This document shows positions 36,919 to 49,699 of a stretch of DNA of 64,000 nucleotides, one piece after another. Numbering within the stretch: the stretch's first letter is position 1; the number at the start of each line of letters is the position of its first letter. Both the position numbers and the translations under genes were made by a program. The notes beneath the pieces are model-generated. The model saw only the letters and a list, made by a program, of their open reading frames with translations. It was not told the origin of the DNA and did not search any database. The DNA is from Typhlomys cinereus (Eukaryota > Chordata > Mammalia > Rodentia > Platacanthomyidae): positions 1,823,501 through 1,887,500 of the forward strand of contig JALPQD010000125.1 in NCBI GenBank assembly GCA_023101885.1, written 5' to 3'.

Positions 36919-37545
36919 AAGAATGTCTCCCCATCATCGAATACCCACCAAGATGGAGCCAAGGGCATTGCAGGAGCAGCAAAACCGAAAAAAAAAATCA
37001 ACAAACCATAATTCAGAACATCAGAGACTCTATATCAACCACCTGGAACTGGGCCAGCCTAATCTCTCCCCATCCTGAAGCTCATAGAAATTTGCGGAAG
37101 ACGGGGTGGTAAGATTGTAAGAGCACAAGGATGGGAGGAGTAATGATATGCAAGATAATCCACACAAGTTAGGGCCGAAGCAATCATAATAGGACTTTGC
37201 ATGACCTGCGCTATGTCCAACACATTATTGACTCCACAAAGTCTAGCATGGACTAAAGGCACTAGGATCCTTGGAGGATAGGGACTGACAGTCATAGTAG
37301 TGTTCCTAAGCTTAAGGGGAACACAGAAAATGCCCCTGGGTCCTTGCACCTCATTGGAGAAGAGGACCCAGAGGAGAGTTTGGCATGCACAGTAAAGGAT
37401 GCTACCGGGATTGGCGGGGAGGCATTGGGGGATGGAGAGGGAGGGGAGAGGGGAGGGGGAGCAGGGGGATGGGGGAAGGGGGAGAGAGGGAGGGGACCAA
37501 TGTACCTGTTAAGTTTGTATGAGCAGAAATAAAAAAAAATGTCTC
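36919..37545 (+). mobile_element. L1 3' end, copy 1 of a tandem pair
   Basis: Plus-strand 5'-truncated L1 3' UTR, about 605 bp, starting at the phrase ATACCCACCAAGATGG and ending TTTGTATGAGCAGAAAT plus A tract. Left flank is AAGAATGTCTC (36919-36929) and the right flank is a partial copy (AATGTCTC, 37538-37545). Contains the G-rich tract (37410-37495). Confidence 0.9.
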
Positions 37546-38172
37546 CCCATCCAATACCCATCAGGATAGAGCCAAGGGCATTGCACAAGCAGCAAAACTA
37601 AAAAAAAATCAACAAACCATAATTCAGAACATCAGAGACTCTATATCAACCACCAGGAACTAGGGCAGCCTAATCTCTCCCCATCCTGAAACTCAGGGAA
37701 ATTTGCGGAAGAGGGGGCGGTAAGATTGTAAGAGCACAAGGATAGGAGGAGTCATGATATGCAAGGTACTCCACAAAAGTTAGGGCCAAAGCAATTATAA
37801 TAGGACTTTGCATGACCTGCACTATGTCCAACATATTATTGACCCCACAAAGTCTAGCATGGACTTAAAGGCACTAAGATCCTTGGAGGCTAGGGACTGA
37901 CAGTCACAGTAGTGGTCCTAAGCTTAAGGGGAACACAGGAAAGAGTTCTGGGAAATGCCCTCTCCAATGAGGTGGAAGGACCCAGAGGAGAGTTTGGCAT
38001 GCACATTAAAGGATGCTCCGGGGATTGGGGGTGGTGTGGAGGCAGTGGGGGATGGGGAAGGAGGGGGAAGGGGTGGAGGTGGAGGGAGGGAGGGGACCGG
38101 TGTACCTGTTAAGTTTGTATGAGCAGAAATAATAATAAAAAAAGGAAAGAAAAGAAAAGAAAAGAATGTCTC
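37546..38172 (+). mobile_element. L1 3' end, copy 2 of a tandem pair
   Basis: Second L1 3' UTR, with the same 5' truncation point (ATACCCATCAGGATAG) and 3' end, followed by an A-rich tail (38130-38161). The third copy of the target phrase AAGAATGTCTC is at 38162-38172, after which unique sequence resumes. See findings for interpretation. Confidence 0.9.
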
Positions 38173-39505
38173 ACATAAGAAGTGTGTGGTTAAAAAGATT
38201 TAAAATAATAGAAGAAAAGGAAGGTTAAGGGACAGGATAAGTAAGTGCGAAATATGGTTCATACCTTAAAAGCCAAATGAATTTCAAAGACAAGAGGCTC
38301 CGTTGGAAGTTGAATATTTAGAAAAGGCTTCATAGAGATAGAGTTACATAAGAGATACATGGAGGACAAGTTTGACAAAAGATGACATATTCCTGGAAAA
38401 TAATATAAACAAAGGACAGGTATAATGTGGGCTTTCTCCAAATTTCGTATGTGGTAAAATGTGTTCATGGGAACCAATCAGTAGTTAGTAATCTGTAATG
38501 AAAGAAAGAGGCACTAAGTTAAAAGAGCCCTTTAAAATTTATTTTAAAATATGCTTCACCTTCCACTTTTTTCAGTATAAGTCAGTGAAACTAAATGACT
38601 ACATGAGGGAGATACTGCAAATTAGGCACACCCACATAAAACATATCAATTTTAGAAAGTCTATGGAATCTTTACAAGTCTGTGAATGCCAAGTATATGT
38701 ATTATCATAAGACATATATATGAATTCCACCTGTACTAAATGTTAAGAGCCATCCTAGAAGTGAGACACATAATAAGACACTTTGAGATTGGGTAATTCA
38801 AGGTGCAAATAACAAAAATTGACATACTCACGTTTTTCCAGTCTGATGTACTCATCTAAAAGCTTTTTCTCATCAATTTGAAGTTGAGTGGGACTTTATT
38901 TGTAAATTTAAAACTAGACTAGTAAAAGAAGTGGCTGTTTACATGGTTAGAAGAATTGCCAGAAAAGTCTTAATTTGTCATACAACCTCCTTTAATCAGA
39001 AAGGGTCCACTTGCATGCAGTTACTTTCTACTGCTAACTGGAAGACCTTGTAAGGTTACAAAAAGATCCAGCATTACCATGGTGATCTCCTAAGAGGATA
39101 TACCCTGGTAATGGTGGGTCAGTAACTAACAACTCTATTAGTATTATTGTCTCTAAGTTAAATAGACTTCATCTGCCATGTTTACTAGCTTAGTGATTAA
39201 CTCTAGATTGCAAAGCCTGTGATTTCTTCACTCTGATGCCCAGAGCACTGAACCATTAAACAACATATTAGGTCTCAACCTGAGTGCTTAATGAGAATGT
39301 CCACAACAATAAGAAGTAAACCTCAGTTATGCTTCAACACCTCTCTTAATGGGGAATCAAAAGAATGTGTTATAGTTGCTTATCAATCTGTACTGTATAC
39401 AGCATTCCACAGTGAAACAAAGCTTATGCTAACAGGATCTTCTTATCCGGTAGCAGCAATAAATTTTCTAATCCAACACTCTATCCTACCTCTGTGACCA
39501 AGTTC
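38173..39505. other. Unique sequence
   Basis: No gene or repeat recognised. Confidence 0.5.
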
Positions 39506-39885
39506 ACAAGTAATGATATGCAAGATACTCTACACAAGTTAGGGCCGAAGCAATCATAATAGTACTCTGCATGACCTGCGCAATGACCAACACATTATTG
39601 ACCCCTCAAAGTCTATCATGGACTAAAGGCACTAGGATCCCTAGAAGCTAGGGATTAACAGCCACAATAGTGTTCCTATACTTAAGGGGAACACAAAAAA
39701 GAGTTCTAGGAAATGCCACTGAGTCCTTACACCTCATCAGAGAGGAGGACCCAGAGGAAAGTTTGACATACACATTAAAGGATGCTCCAGGGATTGGGGG
39801 GAGGAGGCACTGGGAGATAGGAAGGGAGGGGGTGAAAGGAAGAGGAAAAGGGGGGAGGGAGCAAGGGAATCTGTCAGGGGAGAAG
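39506..39885 (+). mobile_element. L1 3' UTR fragment lacking its end
   Basis: Starts abruptly at TAATGATATGCAAGATAC and runs to the G-rich tract (39795-39865), where L1 similarity stops; the TTTGTATGAGCAG end and poly-A are missing. No flanking duplication seen, so a deletion has removed the 3' end. Its interior shares variants with the copy at 28855-29384. Confidence 0.8.
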
Positions 39886-40123
39886 AAGGGCTGCAAGTGG
39901 AAGAGAAAGGGAATGAGATTGGGGATTCAGTGATGAAAATATAACAGATTTACTATATTAATGTGCATAACACTGAAAAATTAAAAAACCGAAAAACACA
40001 GGAATAGGTGGAATATTAATAAAGCAGTTGATTATCCCCTTTTATGCCACAGTTCCACCAATGCTCATCTCTTTCTAGAGTGGTTGTTAATATAGTTTAC
40101 ACTTTTCAAAGATTGATGAGACA

Positions 40124-40564
40124 GCTAATGATATAGTTAGGCACAGTGTCAACTTGATGGTTGAGGGTTTGAGCTCTGGGCAGATTCGTGGAGAATTACT
40201 GGCTGAGTTAAGCCCAGAGCAAACCTGCAGGAGATTTTCTAGCTGATGGAGAAGGCCCAGCCTATGGTGGGTGGGACTAGGCCCTAAACAGGTGAATAAA
40301 ATACTGAAAGCTGATTGAGGAAGTTGGCATCCTTCTGTATACTTGGCCACACATGCTGGTCTGGCAAATAAGGATTGTCCATCTCTCAGCCATTGCATAG
40401 AGATGGTGTGGCCAGTACCCTTGGACCTGGTGTTGGTGTGAGCTCTCCTGTCAAGCTGGACTGAAAACTGTAACTGGACTGTCATAAGACAATAAACCCC
40501 TTGTTCCCTTATGCCGTTTGATGGTCATTTATCAGCAACCATGCAGACGAACTGCAATAGCTAA
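40124..40564 (+). mobile_element. Solo LTR (40129-40559) with 5-bp target duplication
   Basis: A 431-bp LTR of the same family as 1645-2076 and 6031-6356, beginning TGATATAGTTAGGCAC and ending CTGCAATA. GCTAA repeats at 40124-40128 and 40560-40564, exact 5 bp. An AATAAA (about 40490) is a plausible polyadenylation signal and GGTGAATAAAATACTG (about 40290) a plausible TATA-like core. A 132-codon antisense frame (40087-40485) is not a gene. Confidence 0.9.
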
Positions 40565-41039
40565 TCCACCCCCCTTCTACAGTTTCTGGAGGGAAACCAA
40601 GAGCAATGGTAAAAGCCATTTTGGGGGTTCTTTCAGACCTCTGAAACCAACAGCTTATTAGGAGTATCTCATATCTGATATGGAAATTCTATTCAATTGG
40701 GTATGCCTTCTGGTAGCAACATCATAGGGCATTTTCCGCTGTATTCCATCATCTTCCTCTTTGTGTTTTCTGTATAGGTTATATCTGTACCCATTTTCCA
40801 ATGGCAAAAAGCTATGTATATACTTATAATATTGGAAGATTCTATATGATTATAGTTTAAAAACTTAGTACTATTTGTTATTCACCGAGACCATTCTGTT
40901 CCCTACTTGCTTATCTCCCTTTCCCCTTAAACATTTTTTCCCCATTGTTCCCCTTTTCACTGTACTACCAGTGATCTTTTATATCCCTTCCTTTAAGGTT
41001 TTACCCTATGCCTTCCCCTCTAAGTTTTATTTATAAAAA
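40565..41039. other. Uncharacterised, possibly further old L1 sequence
   Basis: A compositionally normal stretch with no recognised motif between the solo LTR and the Lx-like tail. It may be the more 5' part of the same old L1. Confidence 0.4.
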
Positions 41040-41705
41040 CTTTATATCAATCTGACTTTTAAACATTTGCCACTATACCTGGAGATTGGAGGACACTCAG
41101 CACTCAATGTAGAAGGTTCCATTTGCAATGGAAGATCAAAACTGTCTAACATGCAGAAAATAAGTGACTATTCACCCCTAAACAGAATACCTAAACTACT
41201 CCTTCCCCAAGGGGGGTGGAAAGAATGTAAAAGCCTGAAGTAGGTCAGGGAGGCAGACAGAATTTTTTTGGACAAAGCCAACTGTTGCATTCATGAACTC
41301 ATTGCAGCTATGTGTACTTGCACAATGCCTGCAAAAGACTGACCCTATCAATATTTCATCATGGAAGAGGAATGATCTCAAGAAGCCCCACACCTTCCTG
41401 AGAAAATATTGAGAGTTAATTCTCAGTGGCACAGGTTCAGGAGGAAGGAAGATACTTTCCCCAATGATATGCCCATTGATTAATGATTCACGATCCAGCA
41501 AGTACTGAGGCCCATGACACCCAAAGCAACCCAGATGAAACTGACTAAACCATACATGCAAAAAGACATGAAAATAGAAGGAAGACTGTTAGGAAAGAAG
41601 GATTGCAATGGAAATAGGATGCAAACGTAATTGGGGATTAAGGTGTAACAATTTAAATTCATTTTATTCATGTATGAAACTTTAAAAGAATAAAAAATAA
41701 AATGA
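41040..41705 (+). mobile_element. Lx-like old rodent L1 3' UTR
   Basis: Plus strand, an old L1 3' UTR of the rodent Lx type. Diagnostic order: CACTCAGCACTCAATG ... CCCATTGATTAATGATTC ... GAAACTGACTAAACCA ... TTATTCATGTATGAAACTTT then an A-rich tail near 41690. Similarity rests on my memory of the rodent Lx 3' end; no boundary duplication was found. Two antisense frames here (41196-41561 and 41480-41782) are by-products. Confidence 0.6.
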
Positions 41706-43089
41706 AAATATAAAAATGTAAGTGGTATGTTTCCATGGGCCCCAAAATGCCTCAACATTTCTTTGAGTGGCATTTTTTTCATTAGTTGGGGGTGGATTCA
41801 TAGAACCAATACCACATTCTTCCTTCTCATTCCAACTTGCTTCTGAGTTTTACACCTTGCAAATGCCATCCTGCCTTGGTACTTATAAATGATATCCTTG
41901 CACTGATGTAATCCAAAGAAAGAGCAATTCCCTCCAAACTTAGAGCTCTCCCAAGTTCTGGCCTCCCTTAGTCCTAGGAACCTTGCATTCAAAAGAACAC
42001 CTGAATTGAGATTTTTGTTAATTTGCAGTAAAGTTGCAATGCATCAGTGATTGCCAGTCCTGAAGACTCTTCTCATCACCATGTATCTTTCTGGGTTAGA
42101 TCTGTTAGCTCCACCCACTTTATTCAAGGAGACTCTCTGTCAGTACACCCAAGTAGATAGGCCATTTTTTTCACTGTGATTATGTCTTAATGAGAATAAA
42201 ATACACATGCAAAAAGAGAAAATTACATTACTTTAGACCTTCAGGGATTTTTGAATACTTTCTGGGTAAGCACCCTTCGTCAACATGTCAACTAGGTGTT
42301 TTTGATTAGTTAGTTTTTATAGGCACATAAGACTCCTATAGATCAGGAAATCTGAAGCAAGCCAAAGGATGTTATTCCTTTAAAAATAATGGAATACATT
42401 GGCTACAATTTATCAATGCATGAATCTCTCTGGTCAAATGAAACTAAATGTGAAAATGAAAACATGTGAGCAAAGAAAGGTAGAGTTGTTCTAGCTGAAA
42501 ACAAGGGATGAAATATATGTGTATAAGAAGAGAATCTTGGTCAATAGAGTTTGTCCTAATAGTAACTCTGTAAATAAACTAAAACAGTAAAGAAAGCTAT
42601 GTAATTGCAGTTGACCATTCTTCTGTTTATAGATAGTGAAAAGCAAGACCTAGAGTGGAAAGGTGAATTGCTCAGATTCAGAATCAGTACTTTTGCACTG
42701 CTGGGACTATTAGACTTCAGATTTCCTTCTTTCATTAGCATATTCCAGGATACATTCTATAGTTGCCAAGTCAGCTAGAAATGAAAAAAAGACACTCCTT
42801 GGATCTGAAAAGGGTATTACATTCCACGGAAAACTGCAAATGGATTTAACACACCTGATCTACTGAATCCTTAGCTAAGCACACTGTGCAGTACCACTAA
42901 TTTCCTGTTGTGATGGTGAGGCTAGGTTACCTTCTGCTTCAGTAAGTATCATAAGACAGAATGAAAATTTGAATTTGAATCATAGAAAAAGATGAACATT
43001 CATAACACAAAGTATTCTTTCTCTTAAATGCTAATTCCTTTCACAGAAATGTAAAGCAAAAACACTGCAAACTGAAACATGATGTATGG

Positions 43090-43137
<48 letters not shown>

Positions 43138-44010
43138 ACATGTGTGTCTTTATACTCTAGCCTCTAGTGCTTATATATGAGTTTCAATTGCAAACCTATA
43201 GGCCTCTTTTAAATGTATACTGAATGACACTTTACCAGTTTCTGAGGCAGACAAACATAGGGAATCACGTAGAAACTTGGAATTTCCATTTGGTTTGGGC
43301 AAAGCACTATCCTCCATCCTCACACACTTCTGGTCTTTAACCAGCCTAGGTCCTTAACCTGTATGTAGTATGCTTACATATTTTTCTCTGAACAATGCAT
43401 TTAGAAACCCTGGACCAAACTACACTATACCGCTTTCTACACAAGGGAATAGGTTTTCCATTGTCTATTTCCATTTCTATTTGAATGCATTCCCACCACA
43501 TCTGAGTAGAATGGAAGAGCCAATCTTGTCTATATTGGTTTGGGGTACATGCACAATAGAGCAAACTATGTTGTCCTAGTCAACTTTTATCACCATATGC
43601 CCATGGATAAGTAGTCATGCATATCATCAATATAACTTGCATTGTGAGAAAGTATATTTACTGCATGAAAAATGATAACCCAGTCTTTCAGTCAAAAGAT
43701 AAAACCACTGAAATTACACCCCTTGGCAACCTCCCAGTGCCCTTGTACCTCAGGCAACAATCCAGTGCCCTTGAGTTTCTTCACTCATGAGGGCCCCAGA
43801 TCCCTTGCACTGTATACTGACATCATCATACTGATTTGAATGAAAGTTCTACTTGCTACTTTTGTAAACCAGTGTGGGCACTTATTTCATTCTTGCAAAA
43901 AACATCCAAGAACATGGGAGTATTCACCTCAGACACCAACCATTGGCAACATTTCCATAGAATATGTATGAAATGAAAAAGGGGGATGACTGATACCCAA
44001 TAGTTTCATG
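41706..44010. other. Unique sequence with a (TG)n run
   Basis: No gene. A 43-base TG microsatellite lies at 43091-43133. About 42610-42730 is a weak MIR-like stretch. Confidence 0.5.
43091..43133. repeat. (TG)n microsatellite
   Basis: About 43 bases of uninterrupted TG. Confidence 0.97.
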
Positions 44011-44011
44011 G

Positions 44012-44150
44012 TTTTTCTGAGATAAGGTAACACTTTGTAGATGAAGTGGGCCTGGAAAACACTATGTGGCCAAGACTAACCTTAAAGTGACAGTTACCCT
44101 CTTGTCTCAGCCTCCAAAGTACAGGGATAACATGTGGTGTGATCCCAATA
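44012..44150 (-). mobile_element. B1/7SL-like SINE
   Basis: Plus strand shows TTTTTCTGAGATAAGGTAAC ... GGCCAAGACTAACC ... GCCTCCAAAGTACAGGGATA, the reverse of a diverged B1 element. It lacks clear ends. Confidence 0.75.
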
Positions 44151-44469
44151 CTTTATTGCATGATTTCTTTCATACCAGAAAAATTTCATTCCTTGTGGAC
44201 ACATTTCAAGACAAATGTTGCCAGATTTTTATGTTCCTTACCCTTTAAAAAGTATTTTTGTACTCTCTGGCACTTTTTAACTAGTATAAAAAGCTAACCA
44301 TGATGGAGAAAGTAGTATTTATTACAGAAATCTCTTGGTAAATGAAATATAGGAATAGAGCAAACACATTTAACCCTTTGCATTGCTTGCTGGAAGTGAA
44401 GCTTCTGAAAGTCACTGGAAGAAGCATAAAGACATTGTGTTGGCTCTAAGAAGACCATAGAAATATTTT

Positions 44470-45000
44470 TTGCTTTTAAAAAATCTTATTCTATGACAGT
44501 TTCATACATGGACACAATGGATCTATGCTATTTTCACCTGTTATTACCTTACCCTATCTATCCTCCTTTTCTCACTGCAAACTTTTTTCTACCCAACCAG
44601 TTTCCCTCCTCTTAATATTTTTTCTTTTCCATATGTCACCTACTGAATTTGACTTTGGGTTGCCTGTATTGGTATGTATCTGTACACTTGCTAGAACAGG
44701 ATGATATTATCAGTGGGTTTACCACTGAGGAATGTAACTCCCCCCACACCTGGCATTAACCTTCAATAGTCTCTCAGGGAAGTATGGTGCCTCTTTAAAT
44801 CCTTGTTCCATGTTGAAATGTTGATAGGCTGAATCTTGCACAGTACTCATCAAAGTAGACAAAACTATAGTGAATTTATGTATTCAGTGGCCCTGTCATG
44901 TCTAGGAGTGGCTGTCTAGAAGAATTTCTCCACATCTTTTGGTTCTTACATTTTGTTTCTTTTTCCATGATCTTCCCTGAACCTAGATTACCATAGAATT
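44470..45000 (-). mobile_element. Lx-like L1 3' UTR, minus strand
   Basis: TTTCATACATGGACACAATG near the left edge, then a pyrimidine-rich tract, then TTGACTTTGGGTTGCCTGTA and GAGTGGCTGTCTAGAAG: the order of an Lx-type rodent L1 3' UTR on the minus strand. Recognised from memory; ends approximate. Confidence 0.6.
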
Positions 45001-46085
45001 CTTGAAGAACATACTTAAAATCATTCACAACTGATGAGGGCTAATCTTCTAGCAAACAATGTACAGGAAATAAGAAGCTTAGCACTAGGCTCCATTGCCT
45101 TAGGGGAGTGTAAATCTTAGCAGATATCCAATTTAAAAAGGAGATAAATGCATGTAAAGATTCAAATCATCTAGAAACTATTCTAATTTCCTATTACCTA
45201 TAACTTTAAGGCATAGGTCAGCTATCCTGAGAATTGAAAAAGATAAACATTGGATCTTCTTTTCTCTGTCACTCCTGTCTCTGAGCCACAAGGAAGGCAA
45301 GGCTACCTAAATGAATACCAAAATAGGACTTATAATCATAGATATTATGATGTCGTAGTCTGCTATAACAAGTCAGAGGAAAAAAACACTATAGGCTCTG
45401 CCTAATGATAGGGTTCATTCCAGAGACATATTCAAGGCTAAGGGCCTCAGAGACTCCAAGAAAAGAACTGAAACCCTAGAGAATCTTCAAGTCTAATGAC
45501 TCCTAATACCTAGGCCTGCCTAGGTATTAGCTCTACCTTCAGGCAAGAGCTGAAGAAAAGTAACTTGTTAGGCCTATAATATTGCTGTTATGACATATGT
45601 AAGTAAGGCCGTGTCCCTATACTGGAAGTCTGCATGAATATTACACTAGGGGACACCACATTTTGTCACTTTCAACTGATCGTTGTCACCATTTGCTACT
45701 ACCGAGCACTAAAGGAAGCTAAGCAGCAGAAAAACAATGTCTGAAAAGTCAATCCACAATTTCTATCTGGGCAGAACAAAGGGACTCTATTCTAATGATT
45801 GGTAATAGTGGCAAGCATCCAGCTCTTAACTACTTGAACACTTTTTCAGTTTTTCCTGTCATGTTGGAAAATCCATGAGGACAGGCACTATGTCCATCTC
45901 TCATATGATTATATTTTTGACACATGTCATGTAACAGACCTTTATGAAAAATGCATAGAAATGAGCTGATTTTTAATGTAAAATATCCATGTTTTGTTAG
46001 TAGTGATGGAAATAAGATAAAAAAGTGTTTCCTCATACTATGTATTTATGATCTGTTACCTTAAGAAAACCAATTAAAAATCACT
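45001..46085. other. Unique sequence
   Basis: Nothing recognised. One short self-duplication, GCCTAGGTATTAG-like, lies near 45510-45535. Confidence 0.45.
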
Positions 46086-46485
46086 GTGAGAGGGCTAAAG
46101 AGATAGCTCAGTAAATAAAATACTTGGATGCAAGCAAGATGATATGTTGAGTCCCTAGAACCCATGTAGAAAATTGATACATAGTGGTGAGTACTTGCAA
46201 TTCCAGAATTGGCAAGGTGGATGTAGGTTTATCCCTGACCAGCCAGACAGGTGAATTCTATGCCAGTGAGAAACAATGTACAAAAAAGTGGACAGTGCCT
46301 GAGAAATGATGCCTAAGTAATTGTCCTGTGGTCTCCATATATAGACACATGCACATATACACACATCTAATTACTGTGAGAAAAAGTCAACATGGTGGCA
46401 TATTCCTGCAATTCCAAGATTAGAGGCATGAGTATCAAGAATTCAAGGTTATACTTGGCTATATCTTAAGCTATATTATAGTATG
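46086..46485 (+). mobile_element. tRNA-derived SINE plus B1-like fragment
   Basis: A first part (46086-46385) shows AGGGCTAAAGAGATAGCTCA (box-A region) and GAGTCCCTAGAACCCATG (box-B region) followed by B4-like body and a CA-rich end. A second part (46386-46485) contains GGTGGCATATTCCTGCAATT, a sense B1-like phrase. This may be one composite (B4-like) unit or two neighbours. Confidence 0.65.
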
Positions 46486-47607
46486 GTACAAAAATCACTA
46501 AGGGTTTTATTTTCTATAGAGTCAGTGTCTTTTATGTGAATCATACACATTCCTATGGAGTGATTTCAAGGTAAAACAGATTTGCTTTGAATTGATTTTA
46601 CACACATAGCATTTTTTAAACAGCTGACTTGCTGAATTAATTCAGTTGGACCTATTGGCCCAGGGCAGAGGGACAGAATACCCCCTAAACTCTGTCTTTG
46701 CTGTAAATGTCCCTGGATACTGGTAGTTTTCCATAGGCTAATATTTTCAATCTGGAACACAGCCTAATCCCCATCTTCCGTATGCTGTTCAATTCACTGT
46801 CCAAAAAGAATGCCATCCTAAAGGAAGTAAAATGAATAAAAAAGTAAAAAGATAGGAAAATACAAAAAAATACAAATTTTGCTAAAAGCTTGTATCAGAA
46901 GTGCACCTTTCTGAGTTGTCATATCTGGTTTTTAATTGGAATGACAGAATTAAATCACAAAAACAAGATGTACCTTATAACAGAAAAAATATTTACAGTA
47001 ATGAATTTTCTGTTTTGCCTTGATTCTCATGTTATTTTCTTGATTCATAGTCCATACTGTACTAAGTCTGTTAGCTTTACTTCAGATAAGTGTAACTGAG
47101 ATGTCAAATAAAGATTCTGAGCCTGAGTACATGGATTTCTTTCATATAGCTTATATAAGAGTATTCAACTTTTCATCTGGAATGTTCAGGATACATGTTG
47201 GCTACCTAAATGAATACAAAAATATGACTCATAAGCATAGATATTATGATGTGATATGTGACATGGATACTTATCTAGTCAAATGCATGTTTCCACACTA
47301 ATTTACAAAGGCTTCTCTTTCTTCATTTGGTTATCTGCCTCTTCTCTGAATTTCCAGAGCACCTTCAATTTTTAAAACAAGAACATTTATTGTACAGTTC
47401 ATAATCAATGTTCATTGTTAATTTCCTTAACTAGATAATATTAAAGTTTTAAAATATGCTCAGTACTTCCTTAGCTGTATAATTGCTAAGGCATTGCACA
47501 GAGTAAACAATGAAAGTAACTCATCAATGTAGTAGCTACGTGAAATAAACAACTAGCCATGATGTTGGAGTTATTAGAAGAGTTTAAAGTAACACACACA
47601 GGCCTGT

Positions 47608-47655
<48 letters not shown>

Positions 47656-47984
47656 TAGCAACTCTTTTCCACATTTGTGTATGTGTGCATATGAATTGTT
47701 TATACACAAAGAGAGCTAATGCAAAAGAACAGAAATTGAGAAAACATTTAGCTTTTGTACAACTCTCATGCAATGTGCTAATTAGATAATATTATGCAAC
47801 TTATCATTACATATGGTATACCACAAATCATTTGATTTTAAGAAATATAATACAGAACTCAATGATATCAGAAGAAACTCTTTTTTCTTTGTTGATACTT
47901 TTTCTTCATTGAAGTCAATGCCCTCTTTGCATTAAAAGTAAAACATTTCAAGTTTTCATGGATTACTATATATTTGACAGAATC
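46486..47984. other. Unique sequence with (CA)n
   Basis: No gene. A 46-base CA microsatellite lies at 47608-47653. Confidence 0.5.
47608..47653. repeat. (CA)n microsatellite
   Basis: About 46 bases of uninterrupted CA. Confidence 0.97.
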
Positions 47985-48579
47985 CCAAAAGATTTTTTAA
48001 CATTTTTATTATTATTTCTGCTCATACAAACTTAATAGGTACACCACTTCGCTCCCTCCCTCCTCCTCCCCCCAAACCCCCTGCTCCCTCTCCCCTCACT
48101 CCTCCCTCCCCATCCCTCAGTGCCTCCCCCCAATCTCCAGAGAGTCCTTTAATGTGCATGCCAGACTCTCCTCTGGGCCCTCCTCTCCGATGACATACAA
48201 GGACCCAGTGGCATTTCCCTGAACCCTTTCCTATGTTCCTCTTAAGCATAGGAACACTACTGTGGCTGTCAATCCCTTGTCTCCAAGGATCTTGGTGTCT
48301 TTAGCAGATGCTAGACTTTGTGGGGTCAATATTGTGTTGGAAATTGCGCAGGGCATGCAAAGTCCAATTATGATTGCTTTGGCCCTATCTTGTGTGAAGT
48401 ATCTTGCAAATCATTGCTCCTCCCATCCTTTTTCTCTTACACTCTTACCGACCCCTCTTCCGCAAATGTCCTTGAGCTTCAGGATGGGGAGAGATTAGTC
48501 TGGTCTAGTTCTAAGTGGTTGATATAGAGTCTCTGAAGTTCTGGATTGTGATTTGTTGATTTTCTCCAAAAGATTTTTT
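47985..48579 (-). mobile_element. L1 3' end, 5'-truncated (47999-48565), perfect 14-bp duplication
   Basis: Minus-strand L1 3' UTR with tail at its left end (TTTTATTATTATTTCTGCTC), pyrimidine-rich tract and 3' UTR. Flanked by CCAAAAGATTTTTT at 47985-47998 and 48566-48579. The short frames at 48022-48249 and 48262-48498 are L1 3' UTR. Confidence 0.95.
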
Positions 48580-48719
48580 TTGAACTATACACGAGCTGTG
48601 GGGATAGACCAATAGTTCTATAGCTCCTTAGGTATGTTCTTTTGGCTTTATGTAAATTTTCATGTAGCAGTCCTAAGTCTCAAAATGCACACTTGTCTTT
48701 AAAATGCTGTTTTTCCCTT

Positions 48720-49005
48720 TAGTTATTTATTGATTTAATTGTAGGAGAGACAAAGGGAGATTGGATAAGAGACAGAGAAAAAGAGAAAGAGAGAAGGGAA
48801 ATTGGATAAGAGAGAGAGAAAGAGAGAAAGAGAAAATGCACATGCAATGAGAGAACATTTGGAGATGAAAGGACATCTTCAGCAGCTAGTTCTTGCCTTC
48901 AACCAAGTTGCATTCCAGGGATCAAACTCAGGTCACTGGATTCGGGAGAAGGTGCCTTCCTTATTAAACTTCTCTCAGGCCTGCTACTTTTCCTGAGATT
49001 TATTC
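48720..49005 (-). mobile_element. tRNA-derived SINE with purine-rich tail
   Basis: Minus strand. In plus orientation the tail is a GAGA/GAAA-rich run (48775-48838), followed by the reversed SINE body and a TCCAGGGATCAAACTCAGGT box-B phrase. This resembles the SINE at 52310-52555, not the 52629 family. Confidence 0.7.
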
Positions 49006-49628
49006 CTCTAGCTTGAGTGAGACAGGCATTGTCTTGTTTTTTGTTTGTCCTTTGAAACATCAGATGCTTTGTGTTCAACCCTTGAAATTAGAGGACACAG
49101 ACTAAGTTGAGACCAATGTATTGGTAGTTGTTGATATATAAGAGGCCCTAGATGTAAGGGATAGACAAGTTTTGGCAACAGAGGCAACTGATGAGTCCTG
49201 CGGAACTTAGAAGTTTTAGTGTCTCTGTGGACATTTTGGAAAGAAGTCATATATGCATGCACATGAGGGTTCACGTGGTTGGTAATCATGTTACACTGAA
49301 AAAGCAGCCACCAAGGAGAAAGCTAATATAATTGCTGTCTTGAGTGCAATTTGGGAAAGATTCTGCTTCCCATTTCCTGGGTGGATATTCCTACTGTCTT
49401 ATATAGATAAGACAGTGACAAATATTTCAACATTTGGTTTGGGTAGCTTATTCCCTGGTTCACAATGTCAACTCATGAGTGTAAAACTGAAATAAACACC
49501 AAGGTCTGGAAATAAGTCCTTTCTTTTTGAAAGTTGTGTGGAAATGTTGGGTAGATTTTTTTTTGTTTGTTTGTTTGTTTTTTTAATGTGTGTGTGAGTC
49601 ATTTGAAAACGGAGTAAATATTGTTTTT
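49006..49628. other. Unique sequence
   Basis: No gene. A (TTTG)n stretch lies at 49561-49578. Confidence 0.5.
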
Positions 49629-49642
49629 ATAAAGTGCTCAAC

Positions 49643-49649
49643 GTGCTCA

Positions 49650-49699
<50 letters not shown>

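Noticed and set aside
41196..41782. Overlapping antisense frames of 121 and 100 codons
   Set aside because: They are antisense to an Lx-like L1 3' UTR and lack any protein-family motif.
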